Below, in pieces: positions 7,260 through 13,420 of a stretch of DNA of 13,420 nucleotides (position 1 is its first letter; each line of letters starts with the position of its first letter). Location of the stretch: assembly GCA_001798105.1 (NCBI GenBank), contig MGRI01000040.1, forward strand, positions 1-13,420. Direction: 5' to 3'. The notes below the pieces were generated by a model. The model worked only from the letters and a program-made list of their open reading frames with translations. It made no database searches and was not told the DNA's origin. Made by a program: the position numbers and the translations under genes. The stretch is from Deltaproteobacteria bacterium RIFCSPHIGHO2_02_FULL_40_11 (GTDB taxonomy: Bacteria; Bdellovibrionota; JACOXK01; 2-02-FULL-40-11).

Positions 7260-7636
7260 TTTACGCCAAACCAAATTTTCCAAAATATTTTTGATTTTTC
7301 AGACAGTGTTCGACTGGTATACAAAACTTCAATGATTTTTTTGGTGGGAAAAACCATTTGGAGCCATTTCAAAGATGCCGCATTTCCAAGCTCTAAAATA
7401 CGCTCAATAATATATTTTGAAAATGCATAAAGCTCTATTTTTTGTGGATTCGTATCCCAGAATAACCAATATAAGTGTTTTGGAATTTCGCCACTTTCTT
7501 TCTGAAGCGCCATTAAAGACACCACTTTGGGGTGCTGAGCAGGGCCTAAATAAGTATGCACAATTTTTCCTTTTGCCCCCCTGGAAACCAAATAGGCATA
7601 TTTCCGATTTTTTATGGTTTTCATAAGAATAGCCAT
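7256..7636 (-). CDS. Small protein of unknown function, partner of the AbiEii-like gene (candidate antitoxin)
   Basis: 126 aa from ATG 7636; GTG 7642 (AGGA 8 nt upstream) and ATG 7624 are alternatives. I do not recognise the family. The N-terminus has a compact basic beta-strand pattern, KYAYLVSRGAKGKIVHTYLG (12-31), of the 'Y..L..R..GKV...YLG' type also seen at the start of some transposase-like and DNA-associated proteins. The rest is aromatic and basic, with no membrane segment. The pairing with the nucleotidyltransferase (ATGA overlap, this gene first) is the usual antitoxin-then-toxin order, but I see no similarity to AbiEi, so the antitoxin role is an inference from position only. A promoter at 7647-7676 lies so close that translation may be leaderless. 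Confidence 0.65.
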   Translation of the reverse strand: MAILMKTIKNRKYAYLVSRGAKGKIVHTYLGPAQHPKVVSLMALQKESGEIPKHLYWLFWDTNPQKIELYAFSKYIIERILELGNAASLKWLQMVFPTKKIIEVLYTSRTLSEKSKIFWKIWFGVK

Positions 7637-7646
7637 AGACACCTAT

Positions 7647-7676
7647 ATTATCCTACAAAGTGTGGTAACTTGTCAA
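7647..7676 (-). promoter_or_regulatory. Predicted promoter of the toxin-antitoxin-like pair
   Basis: On the minus strand, TTGACA (7676-7671, consensus), an 18-nt spacer and GATAAT (7652-7647, 5 of 6). Transcription would start near 7640, at or just before the candidate start codons. The -35 lies inside the left arm of the inverted repeat shared with the pilS promoter. Confidence 0.55.
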
Positions 7677-7736
7677 ATTTCCCCAGATTGTGTCGCATTT
7701 TGTCAGTCGAGTTTCATGGGCGCTAAAATTTGACAA
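7670..7736. promoter_or_regulatory. Inverted repeat / candidate operator between divergent promoters
   Basis: TTGTCAAATTT (7670-7680) and AAATTTGACAA (7726-7736) are exact 11-bp inverted repeats 45 nt apart. A third TTGTCA lies at 7700-7705, 30 nt from the first. The outer arms contain the -35 hexamers of the two divergent promoters, so a protein bound here could affect both. Confidence 0.5.
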
Positions 7737-7757
7737 AAAGCGTCACCTGGGTATCAT
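7730..7757 (+). promoter_or_regulatory. Predicted sigma-70 promoter of pilS-pilR-pilD
   Basis: TTGACA (7730-7735, consensus), a 16-nt spacer and TATCAT (7752-7757, 5 of 6). Transcription would start near 7764, leaving a leader of about 60 nt before pilS, whose ribosome binding site is AGTAGG. Confidence 0.55.
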
Positions 7758-7826
7758 AAAGATATAGGTTGTACGTAGGTGGAAAATAGAACTCTATAAA
7801 ACCTGAATAAAAACAGTAGGTTAAAT

Positions 7827-9518
7827 ATGTTAGCGGTGGAAAAAAAACGGGGGCATGTCCATCCTTTTGGACCCTCTCCAATCATTCAAACCCAGCCGGG
7901 GCTTCGTGAAAATGCCCTTTGGTTTATGTTTTTACGCGCATTGGTGACAACCCTGCTCTTAGCCATTACGCTCTTCCTTCAAATTAAAGAAACAACGGTT
8001 ATTTCTCCCCAAGACTTACTGCCCGTGTACAGTCTCCTTGGCTTTACTTATTTTATTACGATCTTTTTTGCAGCTATTTTGCCCCGGATTCAAAAAACAA
8101 CACTCTTTATTGGGAGCCAAATTGTCTACGATATTCTTTTTGTAACAGCCCTGATTTATATTACAGGCACGCAAGATGCTATTTTTACGTTTTTATATCT
8201 TTTTATCATTGGGTTTGCTTCGATTGTCTATCAAAGAACAGGGGCACTTTATACAGCCATCCTGGCCAGTCTTTGTTTTAGTACGCTTTTAATTTTAGAC
8301 CCCATTGAAAGCTCCGAAAAACATTTGATGACCTTATTTTTTAATAACGTCGCTTTCTTCTTGGTGGCCTTACTTTCAGGGTATTTGGCACAGCAATTTA
8401 GAGACTATCGCACGCGCCTGACCCACGAACAAGAAAGCGTTAAAGAACTGGAAGATTTAAATAAAATTATTGTGAGCAATATTGCAAGTGGCATTGTGAC
8501 AACCGATGTCAATAACCATATTATTTATTGGAACCAAGCAGCAGAAAAAATTACAGGGCTTAAATTTAAAGATATTTATAAAAAACCTCTCTTTAACATT
8601 TTCCCTGACCTTAAAAAGCATTGGATTAAAAAAGCAGATTCTAAAAAACATGTTTCCGGGCTTCGACAAAAATTTGTCTATGTAACAACCAAAAAAGAAG
8701 AACTGCTCTTAGGATTTGCCTCTTCTTCTTTACAAGATGCCAACCAAGAAAAAGTGGGCACCATTTTAATTTTTGAAGACCTGACCAAAATGATTGAGAT
8801 GGAACAAAACATGCATCGCTCTGAAAAATTAGCGGCCGTCGGGAAATTAGCGGCTGGTATTGCCCATGAAATTCGAAATCCTTTGGCATCGATGAGTGGG
8901 TCGATTGAAATGCTAAGCCACGAATTAGAAGTTTCACCCGAAAACAAAAAACTTATGAACATTATTTTAAAGGAAACCGATCGCCTAAATAAGCTCGTCA
9001 ATGAATTCTTAGACTATGTCCGCCCTGAAGACCAAAAAATGAAAGAATGCAATGTGTATGAGATTTTAGAAGACACCTTAACGGCCATGTCCATGCAAAA
9101 AAATAAAAATCCAAAGATTAAAATTAATTTTGAACCCGATCAAAAAGATCTTAAAATTTTAGGAAACAAAGAAAAGTTAAAACAAGTCTTTTGGAATTTA
9201 CTCATTAATGCCACACAAGCGATTGAAGATGGCGGCACCGTTACCGTACGTACCCACACAACCACGCAGGATTTAAAAATTGATATTTCAGATACGGGGT
9301 GTGGTATTTTGGAAGACGACATTCCTAAAATATTTGATCCATTTTTTACCACAAAATCCAAAGGCACAGGACTGGGACTTTCGGTGGTCCATAAAATTAT
9401 TGAAGCCCATCACGGTCGCATTACGGTTTTTTCAACGCCTGAAAAAGGCACAACTTTTTCAATCAATTTACCCATAAAAGGGCTAACGCCCGTAGGAGGA
9501 GACTATGGAAGACATTAA
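7827..9518 (+). CDS. pilS: PilS-like membrane sensor histidine kinase
   Basis: 563 aa. A cytoplasmic N-terminus is followed by about six membrane helices (about 30-52, 66-84, 93-112, 117-134, 139-157, 168-188), the layout of PilS. A linker coiled coil (about 192-212), a PAS domain (about 208-320; SGIVTTDVNNHIIYWNQAAE) and a HisKA domain follow, with phospho-acceptor His347 in AAGIAHEIRNPLASM. The ATPase domain has its N box with Asn461 (FWNLLINATQAI), G1 DTGCGI (489-494), F box FDPFFTTK (503-510) and G2 GTGLGLSV (513-520). It should autophosphorylate and pass the phosphate to PilR, encoded next and overlapping by 14 nt. In Pseudomonas, PilS senses pilin in the membrane; that this holds here is an inference. 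The pilR/pilD neighbourhood favours PilS over a generic NtrB/AtoS-type kinase. Confidence 0.85.
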   Translation: MLAVEKKRGHVHPFGPSPIIQTQPGLRENALWFMFLRALVTTLLLAITLFLQIKETTVISPQDLLPVYSLLGFTYFITIFFAAILPRIQKTTLFIGSQIVYDILFVTALIYITGTQDAIFTFLYLFIIGFASIVYQRTGALYTAILASLCFSTLLILDPIESSEKHLMTLFFNNVAFFLVALLSGYLAQQFRDYRTRLTHEQESVKELEDLNKIIVSNIASGIVTTDVNNHIIYWNQAAEKITGLKFKDIYKKPLFNIFPDLKKHWIKKADSKKHVSGLRQKFVYVTTKKEELLLGFASSSLQDANQEKVGTILIFEDLTKMIEMEQNMHRSEKLAAVGKLAAGIAHEIRNPLASMSGSIEMLSHELEVSPENKKLMNIILKETDRLNKLVNEFLDYVRPEDQKMKECNVYEILEDTLTAMSMQKNKNPKIKINFEPDQKDLKILGNKEKLKQVFWNLLINATQAIEDGGTVTVRTHTTTQDLKIDISDTGCGILEDDIPKIFDPFFTTKSKGTGLGLSVVHKIIEAHHGRITVFSTPEKGTTFSINLPIKGLTPVGGDYGRH

Positions 9519-10896
9519 ACGAAAAATTCTCGTTGTAGATGACGAGGAAAGCTTAAGAGAGTTTTTAGAAATTATGCTTAAGCGAGAAGGCTACGAAATT
9601 ACAACGGCAGCGGACGGAGACAAAGCCATAAAGCTGATGAAGAAACAAAGCTTTGATCTTGTCCTGACAGACCTTCAAATGCCAAAAGTGCATGGCATGG
9701 AAGTTTTAGCGCAGGCCAAAGACATGGATCCTGAAATTGTTGTCATTGTGATTACCGCGTTTGGCTCGACAGAGTCTGCCGTAGAAGCCATGAAGCTTGG
9801 CGCGTATGACTATATTACAAAGCCTTTTAAAATAGATGAAATTAAACTCATCATTAAAAAGGCGCTGGAAAAACGAATCTTGTCTCGCGAAAATAAGCAA
9901 ATGAAGCGGGAACTGGGCGAACAATACCAATTTGGAAACCTCGTGGGTAGCGCACAATCGATGATAAAAATTTATGATCTCATTGGACGCGTGTGCGAAA
10001 CCAAAACGAACGTTTTAATCACAGGGGAATCTGGAACAGGGAAAGAATTGGTTGCAAAAGCCATTCATTATAATGGCCCTTTAAAAGATAAGCCGTTTGT
10101 CACCGTAAACTGTGGGGCTATCCCAGAAAACCTGATGGAAAGTGAACTCTTTGGTCATAAAAAAGGATCTTTTACAGGCGCAATTGTAGACAAAGCCGGG
10201 CTTTTTGAAGTTGCAAATGGCGGGACGATTTTTCTGGATGAAATCGGTGAACTTCCCCTTCAAGTTCAAGTGAAGTTGCTTCGTGTGCTTCAAGATAAAA
10301 GCTTTCGAAAAGTAGGCGGCACAGAAGACATTACAGTCAATGTCCGAATTATGGCGGCCACCAATCGAAACCTGGCCCATGAAGTTGAAAATGGAAACTT
10401 TAGAGAAGACTTGTACTACAGACTCAATGTCATTCACATTCATATTCCACCGCTTCGGGAACGAAAAGAAGACATTGCGCTTTTGGCCAAGCACTTTTTG
10501 GAAAAACACAATGTTCAGCTTGGAAAAAACATCATGAAAATTTCCAAAGAAGCCATGGATGCCCTTCAAGCGTATGATTTTCCTGGCAATGTCAGAGAGC
10601 TTGAGAATATTATAGAAAGAACGGTCTCATTGGAACAAGGGGCAGCCATTTTGCCAGAAAGTTTGCCACCGGTGATTTTTCACCCTTCGATGGGCATTCA
10701 ACGCAAAGTAGAAGCACCGGATCTAACGGTTTCGCTCGATGGCGTAAAGCTTGAAAAAATTGTGGAAGAAATTGAAAGGCAGCTCATTGAAAAAGCTTTA
10801 GAAAAGTCTGGCGGCGTAAAAAAGAAAGCAGCGGATCTTTTGGGGATTAGCTTTCGATCGATGAGATACAGACTCGAGAAATATGATATGGAATAA
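9505..10896 (+). CDS. pilR: PilR-like sigma-54-dependent response regulator
   Basis: 463 aa. Receiver domain (7-122): acidic pocket Asp12/Asp13, phospho-acceptor Asp56 (LTDLQMP), Thr83 and Lys106 (TKPF). AAA+ sigma-54 activator domain (about 145-375): Walker A GESGTGKE (174-181), Walker B TIFLDE (241-246), and the sigma-54 contact loop as GSFTGA (221-226) instead of the commoner GAFTGA. C-terminal Fis-type helix-turn-helix (about 428-460; KKAADLLGISFRSMRYRLEK); the FRSxRYRL ending is characteristic of PilR. Phosphorylated by PilS, it should activate sigma-54 promoters such as that of the major pilin. Start: ATG with GGAGGAG four nt upstream, inside the end of pilS. It overlaps pilD by 14 nt. 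A general AtoC/ZraR-type regulator is the alternative. Confidence 0.87.
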   Translation: MEDIKRKILVVDDEESLREFLEIMLKREGYEITTAADGDKAIKLMKKQSFDLVLTDLQMPKVHGMEVLAQAKDMDPEIVVIVITAFGSTESAVEAMKLGAYDYITKPFKIDEIKLIIKKALEKRILSRENKQMKRELGEQYQFGNLVGSAQSMIKIYDLIGRVCETKTNVLITGESGTGKELVAKAIHYNGPLKDKPFVTVNCGAIPENLMESELFGHKKGSFTGAIVDKAGLFEVANGGTIFLDEIGELPLQVQVKLLRVLQDKSFRKVGGTEDITVNVRIMAATNRNLAHEVENGNFREDLYYRLNVIHIHIPPLRERKEDIALLAKHFLEKHNVQLGKNIMKISKEAMDALQAYDFPGNVRELENIIERTVSLEQGAAILPESLPPVIFHPSMGIQRKVEAPDLTVSLDGVKLEKIVEEIERQLIEKALEKSGGVKKKAADLLGISFRSMRYRLEKYDME

Positions 10897-11641
10897 TTTC
10901 TTATTTGTTGTTTTTGGCGCAATCGTAGGAAGCTTTTTGCATGTGTGCATCGTGCGATTGCCCCAAAACGAATCTATTCTCAGGCCACGATCGCATTGCA
11001 GAAATTGTAAAAAAAAATTACCCTGGTATGATCTCATTCCCATTTTAAGTTACCTTTGGCTTCGCGGTCGCTGTCGATTTTGTAAAGCCCAATTTTCAAT
11101 AGAACATTTTTTGGTCGAACTCTTTACGGCCTTGATCGCGCTTTGGGTGTTTTCAACATTTGGAACAACCCCTTTAGGACTTACCTATTTTGCATTTGTG
11201 AGTAGCTTAATTGTTGTAACCTGTATTGATCTTCACCATCGCATTATTCCAGATTCTATTTCTTTGGGCGGAACAGCCTTGGGGCTTGTGCTTTCTTTTT
11301 TTGTGCTTCCCATTACGCCACTGGAATCTTTTCTAGGAGCCTTCATCGGCGGCGGATTTTTACTGTTACTTGCCTGGGGATATTTTAAACTCACTGGCAG
11401 AGAAGGCATGGGCGGCGGCGATATTAAACTCACCGCTATGTTTGGTGCGTTTTTAGGGTTTCAATCTGTCTTTTTAATTTTATTTGTAGCTTCTATTTTG
11501 GGTGCTGTATGGGGTGCGGGGCTCATGCTTTTTCAAAGAAAAGACCTACAATACGCCGTCCCCTTTGGCCCATTTTTGGCCTTGGGCGCGATTCTGACAT
11601 TATTTTATGGAGATTTTCTTCTAAGGTTTTTAGGATATTGA
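10883..11641 (+). CDS. pilD: Type IV prepilin peptidase / N-methyltransferase
   Basis: 252 aa polytopic inner-membrane protein with both domains. The N-terminal methyltransferase part has GSFLHVCIVRLP (16-27) and two zinc-type cysteine pairs, CRNC (39-42) and CRFC (64-67). The GXGD-type aspartic protease part has catalytic Asp116 (TCIDLHHRIIPD) and Asp180 (GREGMGGGDIKL). It cuts type IV prepilin (and pseudopilin) leaders and methylates the new N-terminus. It is slightly shorter than the typical 260-290 aa but nothing essential is missing. The ATG lies inside the last codons of pilR (14-nt overlap) with only a weak GAG before it, so translation is probably coupled. Its presence beside pilS/pilR supports a pilus role. 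One base separates its stop from that of the convergent isomerase gene. Confidence 0.95.
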   Translation: MIWNNFLFVVFGAIVGSFLHVCIVRLPQNESILRPRSHCRNCKKKLPWYDLIPILSYLWLRGRCRFCKAQFSIEHFLVELFTALIALWVFSTFGTTPLGLTYFAFVSSLIVVTCIDLHHRIIPDSISLGGTALGLVLSFFVLPITPLESFLGAFIGGGFLLLLAWGYFKLTGREGMGGGDIKLTAMFGAFLGFQSVFLILFVASILGAVWGAGLMLFQRKDLQYAVPFGPFLALGAILTLFYGDFLLRFLGY

Positions 11642-11642
11642 A

Positions 11643-12476
11643 TCATTCTTTAACCGCAGCTTCATTCACCTGAACATGGACGTTTTTACGAAGCTTGTCA
11701 AAAAAAGTATCGTAAATTTCTTTTTGTTTTTGAGATTGGGCTTGCTGTTTCAGCCTACGCTTATCTGCCGTTTCAAAGTCTTTGATACCCGTCAGCTTAA
11801 TAATATGAAACCCATACTTTGTTTTCACAAGTTCAGGATAAATTTCTCCCACTTTTTTCAGGGAAAATGCGGCGTCACTAAATTCAGGCACCATGGTTTG
11901 GCGCGTGAAAAAATCCAAGTCCCCGCCATTTTTGGCGGAGGGTCCTTCAGAATACTTCTGGGCTAATTTTTTAAAATCTTCACCCTTTTTTGCGCGATCT
12001 AAAATTTTTGTAGCCTTTACTTTTATTTTTTCAATATCTTCGGGTTTTGTTTTTTCATCCACCTTAAACAAAATATGGCGGGCTTTAATTTCTGGAGAGG
12101 CTTCAAAGGTTTTCTTGAGCTCTTCATCTGAAAGATTAATATTTTTAAATTGTTCGTACACTTCTTTTTCTAAAAGATGCTGAGACAATAAAATTTTATA
12201 ATCATATTGAAATTTATCATCTTTTTGGAGCCCCCGCTTTTCGGCTTCTTTTGCAGAAAGTTCCAAATCAACCAAGTTTTTTAGAAACTGTTCTTTTGGA
12301 ACGCGATATTTAAACCGTTGAATGTACCATTCGTATCGCGTATCAAATTCTTTTTTATCAATTTTCTGGCCATCGATGACGGCCACCACATCTTTTGGCA
12401 GGGGGGTATTATTTTCATGTTTTTTGTTACAAGCCGCTGTAAACACCATGCATAGAATTAAAATCAAAATTCGCAT
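11643..12476 (-). CDS. Parvulin-type peptidyl-prolyl cis-trans isomerase lipoprotein
   Basis: 277 aa. The signal peptide ends in a lipobox, VFTAAC, with Cys16 lipidated. An N-terminal SurA/PrsA-like chaperone region (about 27-125; VVAVIDGQKIDKKEFDTRYE) precedes one rotamase domain (about 132-231): ARHILFKV, LAQKYSEGPSAKNGGDLDFF, MVPEFSDAAFSLKKVGEIYP and TKYGFHIIKLTG. A basic, Gln-rich C-terminal helix returns to the chaperone fold. It should help fold outer-membrane or exported proteins in the periplasm, as PrsA/SurA relatives do. Strong AAGGAGAAG ribosome binding site before the ATG. It lies 69 nt downstream of the HEXXH gene on the same strand, with a palindromic repeat between, so the two may be co-transcribed. 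I leave the symbol empty because one parvulin domain on a lipoprotein is neither classic SurA nor PpiD. Confidence 0.9.
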   Translation of the reverse strand: MRILILILCMVFTAACNKKHENNTPLPKDVVAVIDGQKIDKKEFDTRYEWYIQRFKYRVPKEQFLKNLVDLELSAKEAEKRGLQKDDKFQYDYKILLSQHLLEKEVYEQFKNINLSDEELKKTFEASPEIKARHILFKVDEKTKPEDIEKIKVKATKILDRAKKGEDFKKLAQKYSEGPSAKNGGDLDFFTRQTMVPEFSDAAFSLKKVGEIYPELVKTKYGFHIIKLTGIKDFETADKRRLKQQAQSQKQKEIYDTFFDKLRKNVHVQVNEAAVKE

Positions 12477-12498
12477 TATCTTCTCCTTTTTTCTTCGA

Positions 12499-12528
12499 GA
12501 TCCTTCGCGCTTCGCGCTCAGGATGACA
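12499..12528 (+). repeat. Palindromic REP-like repeat, copy C (intergenic)
   Basis: ATCCT-TC-GCGC-TTC-GCGC-TC-AGGAT followed by GACA: arms ATCCT/AGGAT and GCGC/GCGC with a symmetric internal mismatch. It has the same 'palindrome then GATGACA' layout as copies A and B but a different arm sequence, and it matches the common 'ATCCTTCG...CAGGATGACA' bacterial repeat type. It lies between the two minus-strand genes at the right of the window. The hairpin is not followed by a T-run, so a terminator role is unlikely. Confidence 0.65.
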
Positions 12529-12545
12529 TCTTATACACACATACC

Positions 12546-13420
12546 CTATTCTCCCAGCACAGTTTCTGCAAATACTTCTTGAATTCTAGAACCATGATCG
12601 GGGTGACTGGTTTCACCGTCATATTCTGGATAATGCATGCGTAAATAGATCCAACTGGGAGAATCGACTTCTTGCATCACATGATAAGCTTCATGCGCCC
12701 CAAGCATTTGGTCAAAGGCATCATTCGCAGGATCAAATTCTTTGCGAATCATAATATTTCTGCCCTGTGCGTACCCAATGGCGCCTTTGCCCGTAGCCTC
12801 TGACGTACCGGAAGCCAAATATCGACCATCTCGAAATTGTCCATGTTTCAGTGCCCACCGAATATCTACGCCACGGGCTTCGGCGTAAGCCTGAATTTTT
12901 TCTTTTTCACGATCCGACACATGAAGCCTCGGACCTAAAAAAACAATGGTATTGAGCGCTTCAAATCCACGCGTTGCAGCATGTTGCGACATGTTTTTTA
13001 TAAAATCTTCGGCGGAAACTTCTCGATTCCGAACATGTTTTTGAACAGCCGCAATGGAAGCCCCTTCCACAGCTCCGATCAGTGCATAAGCAGTGAGTTC
13101 GGTTACGCCATTTAAGACCAAAACTTCTTTGGTTTGTCCGCGAAACGCTGGAACACCCGCTGGGATGAGTTCATCTCGAATTATTTGGCTTGCGGTTTTA
13201 ATCATCACCATATCAATAAAGGGAACATCATTTCGAAAGGTCTGATTTCCAAAATATTCTGTAATTTGCATTAAAAAATAATGATTCATCGCATCTGTAA
13301 ATCCAATTTCAAGTTGTTGTGCCAAAACACCGGAAGCCCCAAAAGAGCCTATCGCAGCCCCGGTAACAGAATATCCTGCAAAATTCCAAATTTCTTCTTT
13401 CCATCCCCGCCACCCTTTGG
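12546..13420 (-). CDS. Unknown protein with an HEXXH motif (5' end outside window)
   Basis: 290 codons are visible and the frame is open at the right edge, so the start lies outside; the TTG at 13325 is internal. I do not recognise a family. The visible N-terminal part has a glycine-rich hydrophobic stretch (GYSVTGAAIGSFGASGVLA), possibly a membrane or packing helix. The middle is soluble and mixed helix/strand. Near the C-terminus, AHEAYHVMQE (codons at 12667-12698) matches the HEXXH zinc-binding motif of metallopeptidases. Glutamates about 35-42 residues further on (QEVFAE) could be a third zinc ligand, as in gluzincins. Peptidase activity is an inference from this motif only; HEXXH occurs by chance in unrelated proteins. 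It may share a transcript with the isomerase gene downstream. Confidence 0.7.
   Translation of the reverse strand, partial: KGWRGWKEEIWNFAGYSVTGAAIGSFGASGVLAQQLEIGFTDAMNHYFLMQITEYFGNQTFRNDVPFIDMVMIKTASQIIRDELIPAGVPAFRGQTKEVLVLNGVTELTAYALIGAVEGASIAAVQKHVRNREVSAEDFIKNMSQHAATRGFEALNTIVFLGPRLHVSDREKEKIQAYAEARGVDIRWALKHGQFRDGRYLASGTSEATGKGAIGYAQGRNIMIRKEFDPANDAFDQMLGAHEAYHVMQEVDSPSWIYLRMHYPEYDGETSHPDHGSRIQEVFAETVLGE

Noticed and set aside
7281..7283. TTG as start of the AbiEii-like gene
   Set aside because: ATG 7259 forms an ATGA overlap with the upstream stop codon and already includes the whole conserved domain.
8386..8400. TGGCAC as a sigma-54 -24 element
   Set aside because: It is inside pilS coding sequence and the -12 part (TTTAG where TTGCA is expected) does not match.
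12322..12582. Plus-strand frame containing RDPSRFALRMT
   Set aside because: It is the translation of intergenic repeat C plus the antisense of the isomerase gene start; no independent coding evidence.

Overview
The window is AT-rich chromosomal DNA from a Gram-negative bacterium. Signs of two membranes are a TPR protein ending in a predicted outer-membrane barrel, two lipoproteins with lipoboxes, a DUF1207-like exported protein and a PilS-PilR-PilD type IV pilus set. A deltaproteobacterial-grade or related uncultured lineage would fit (palindromic repeats of the 'CCCGCGAAAGCGGG' kind, PilR ending in FRSMRYRLEK), but the sequence does not fix the taxonomy. Coding is very dense: no gene-free stretch exceeds about 190 bases, and no rRNA, tRNA, CRISPR array or transposase gene is visible.

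Layout. (1) 1-3342, minus strand: an envelope operon running TPR/beta-barrel protein, then a membrane-anchored FecR-domain protein, then a polytopic GT-C-type glycosyltransferase that leaves the window at base 1. (2) 3460-4323, plus: a DUF1207-like exported protein with two short palindromic repeats read in frame. (3) 4324-5625, minus: a TPR lipoprotein whose signal-peptide region is split by a 160-bp MITE-like element. (4) 5672-6601, plus: ribF (FMN/FAD synthesis). (5) 6588-7636, minus: a two-gene unit made of a small unknown protein and an AbiEii-family nucleotidyltransferase, joined by an ATGA overlap; it looks like a toxin-antitoxin pair. (6) 7827-11641, plus: pilS-pilR-pilD, a sensor kinase, a sigma-54 activator and a prepilin peptidase, with 14-nt overlaps at both junctions. 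(7) 11643-13420, minus: a parvulin-type peptidyl-prolyl isomerase lipoprotein, preceded by the C-terminal part of an unknown protein with an HEXXH motif that enters from the right edge.

How the genes work together. PilS probably senses a membrane signal and phosphorylates PilR, which should drive sigma-54 promoters such as a pilin promoter (none is in the window). PilD would process the prepilins. The TPR/barrel, FecR and glycosyltransferase genes, and the two lipoproteins, point to envelope assembly. RibF is housekeeping. The most unusual features are the mobile or palindromic repeats that have entered reading frames without breaking them (in the lipoprotein and the DUF1207 gene), and the divergent pilS/toxin-antitoxin-like promoter region, where three TTGTCA motifs overlap or lie between the two -35 boxes.
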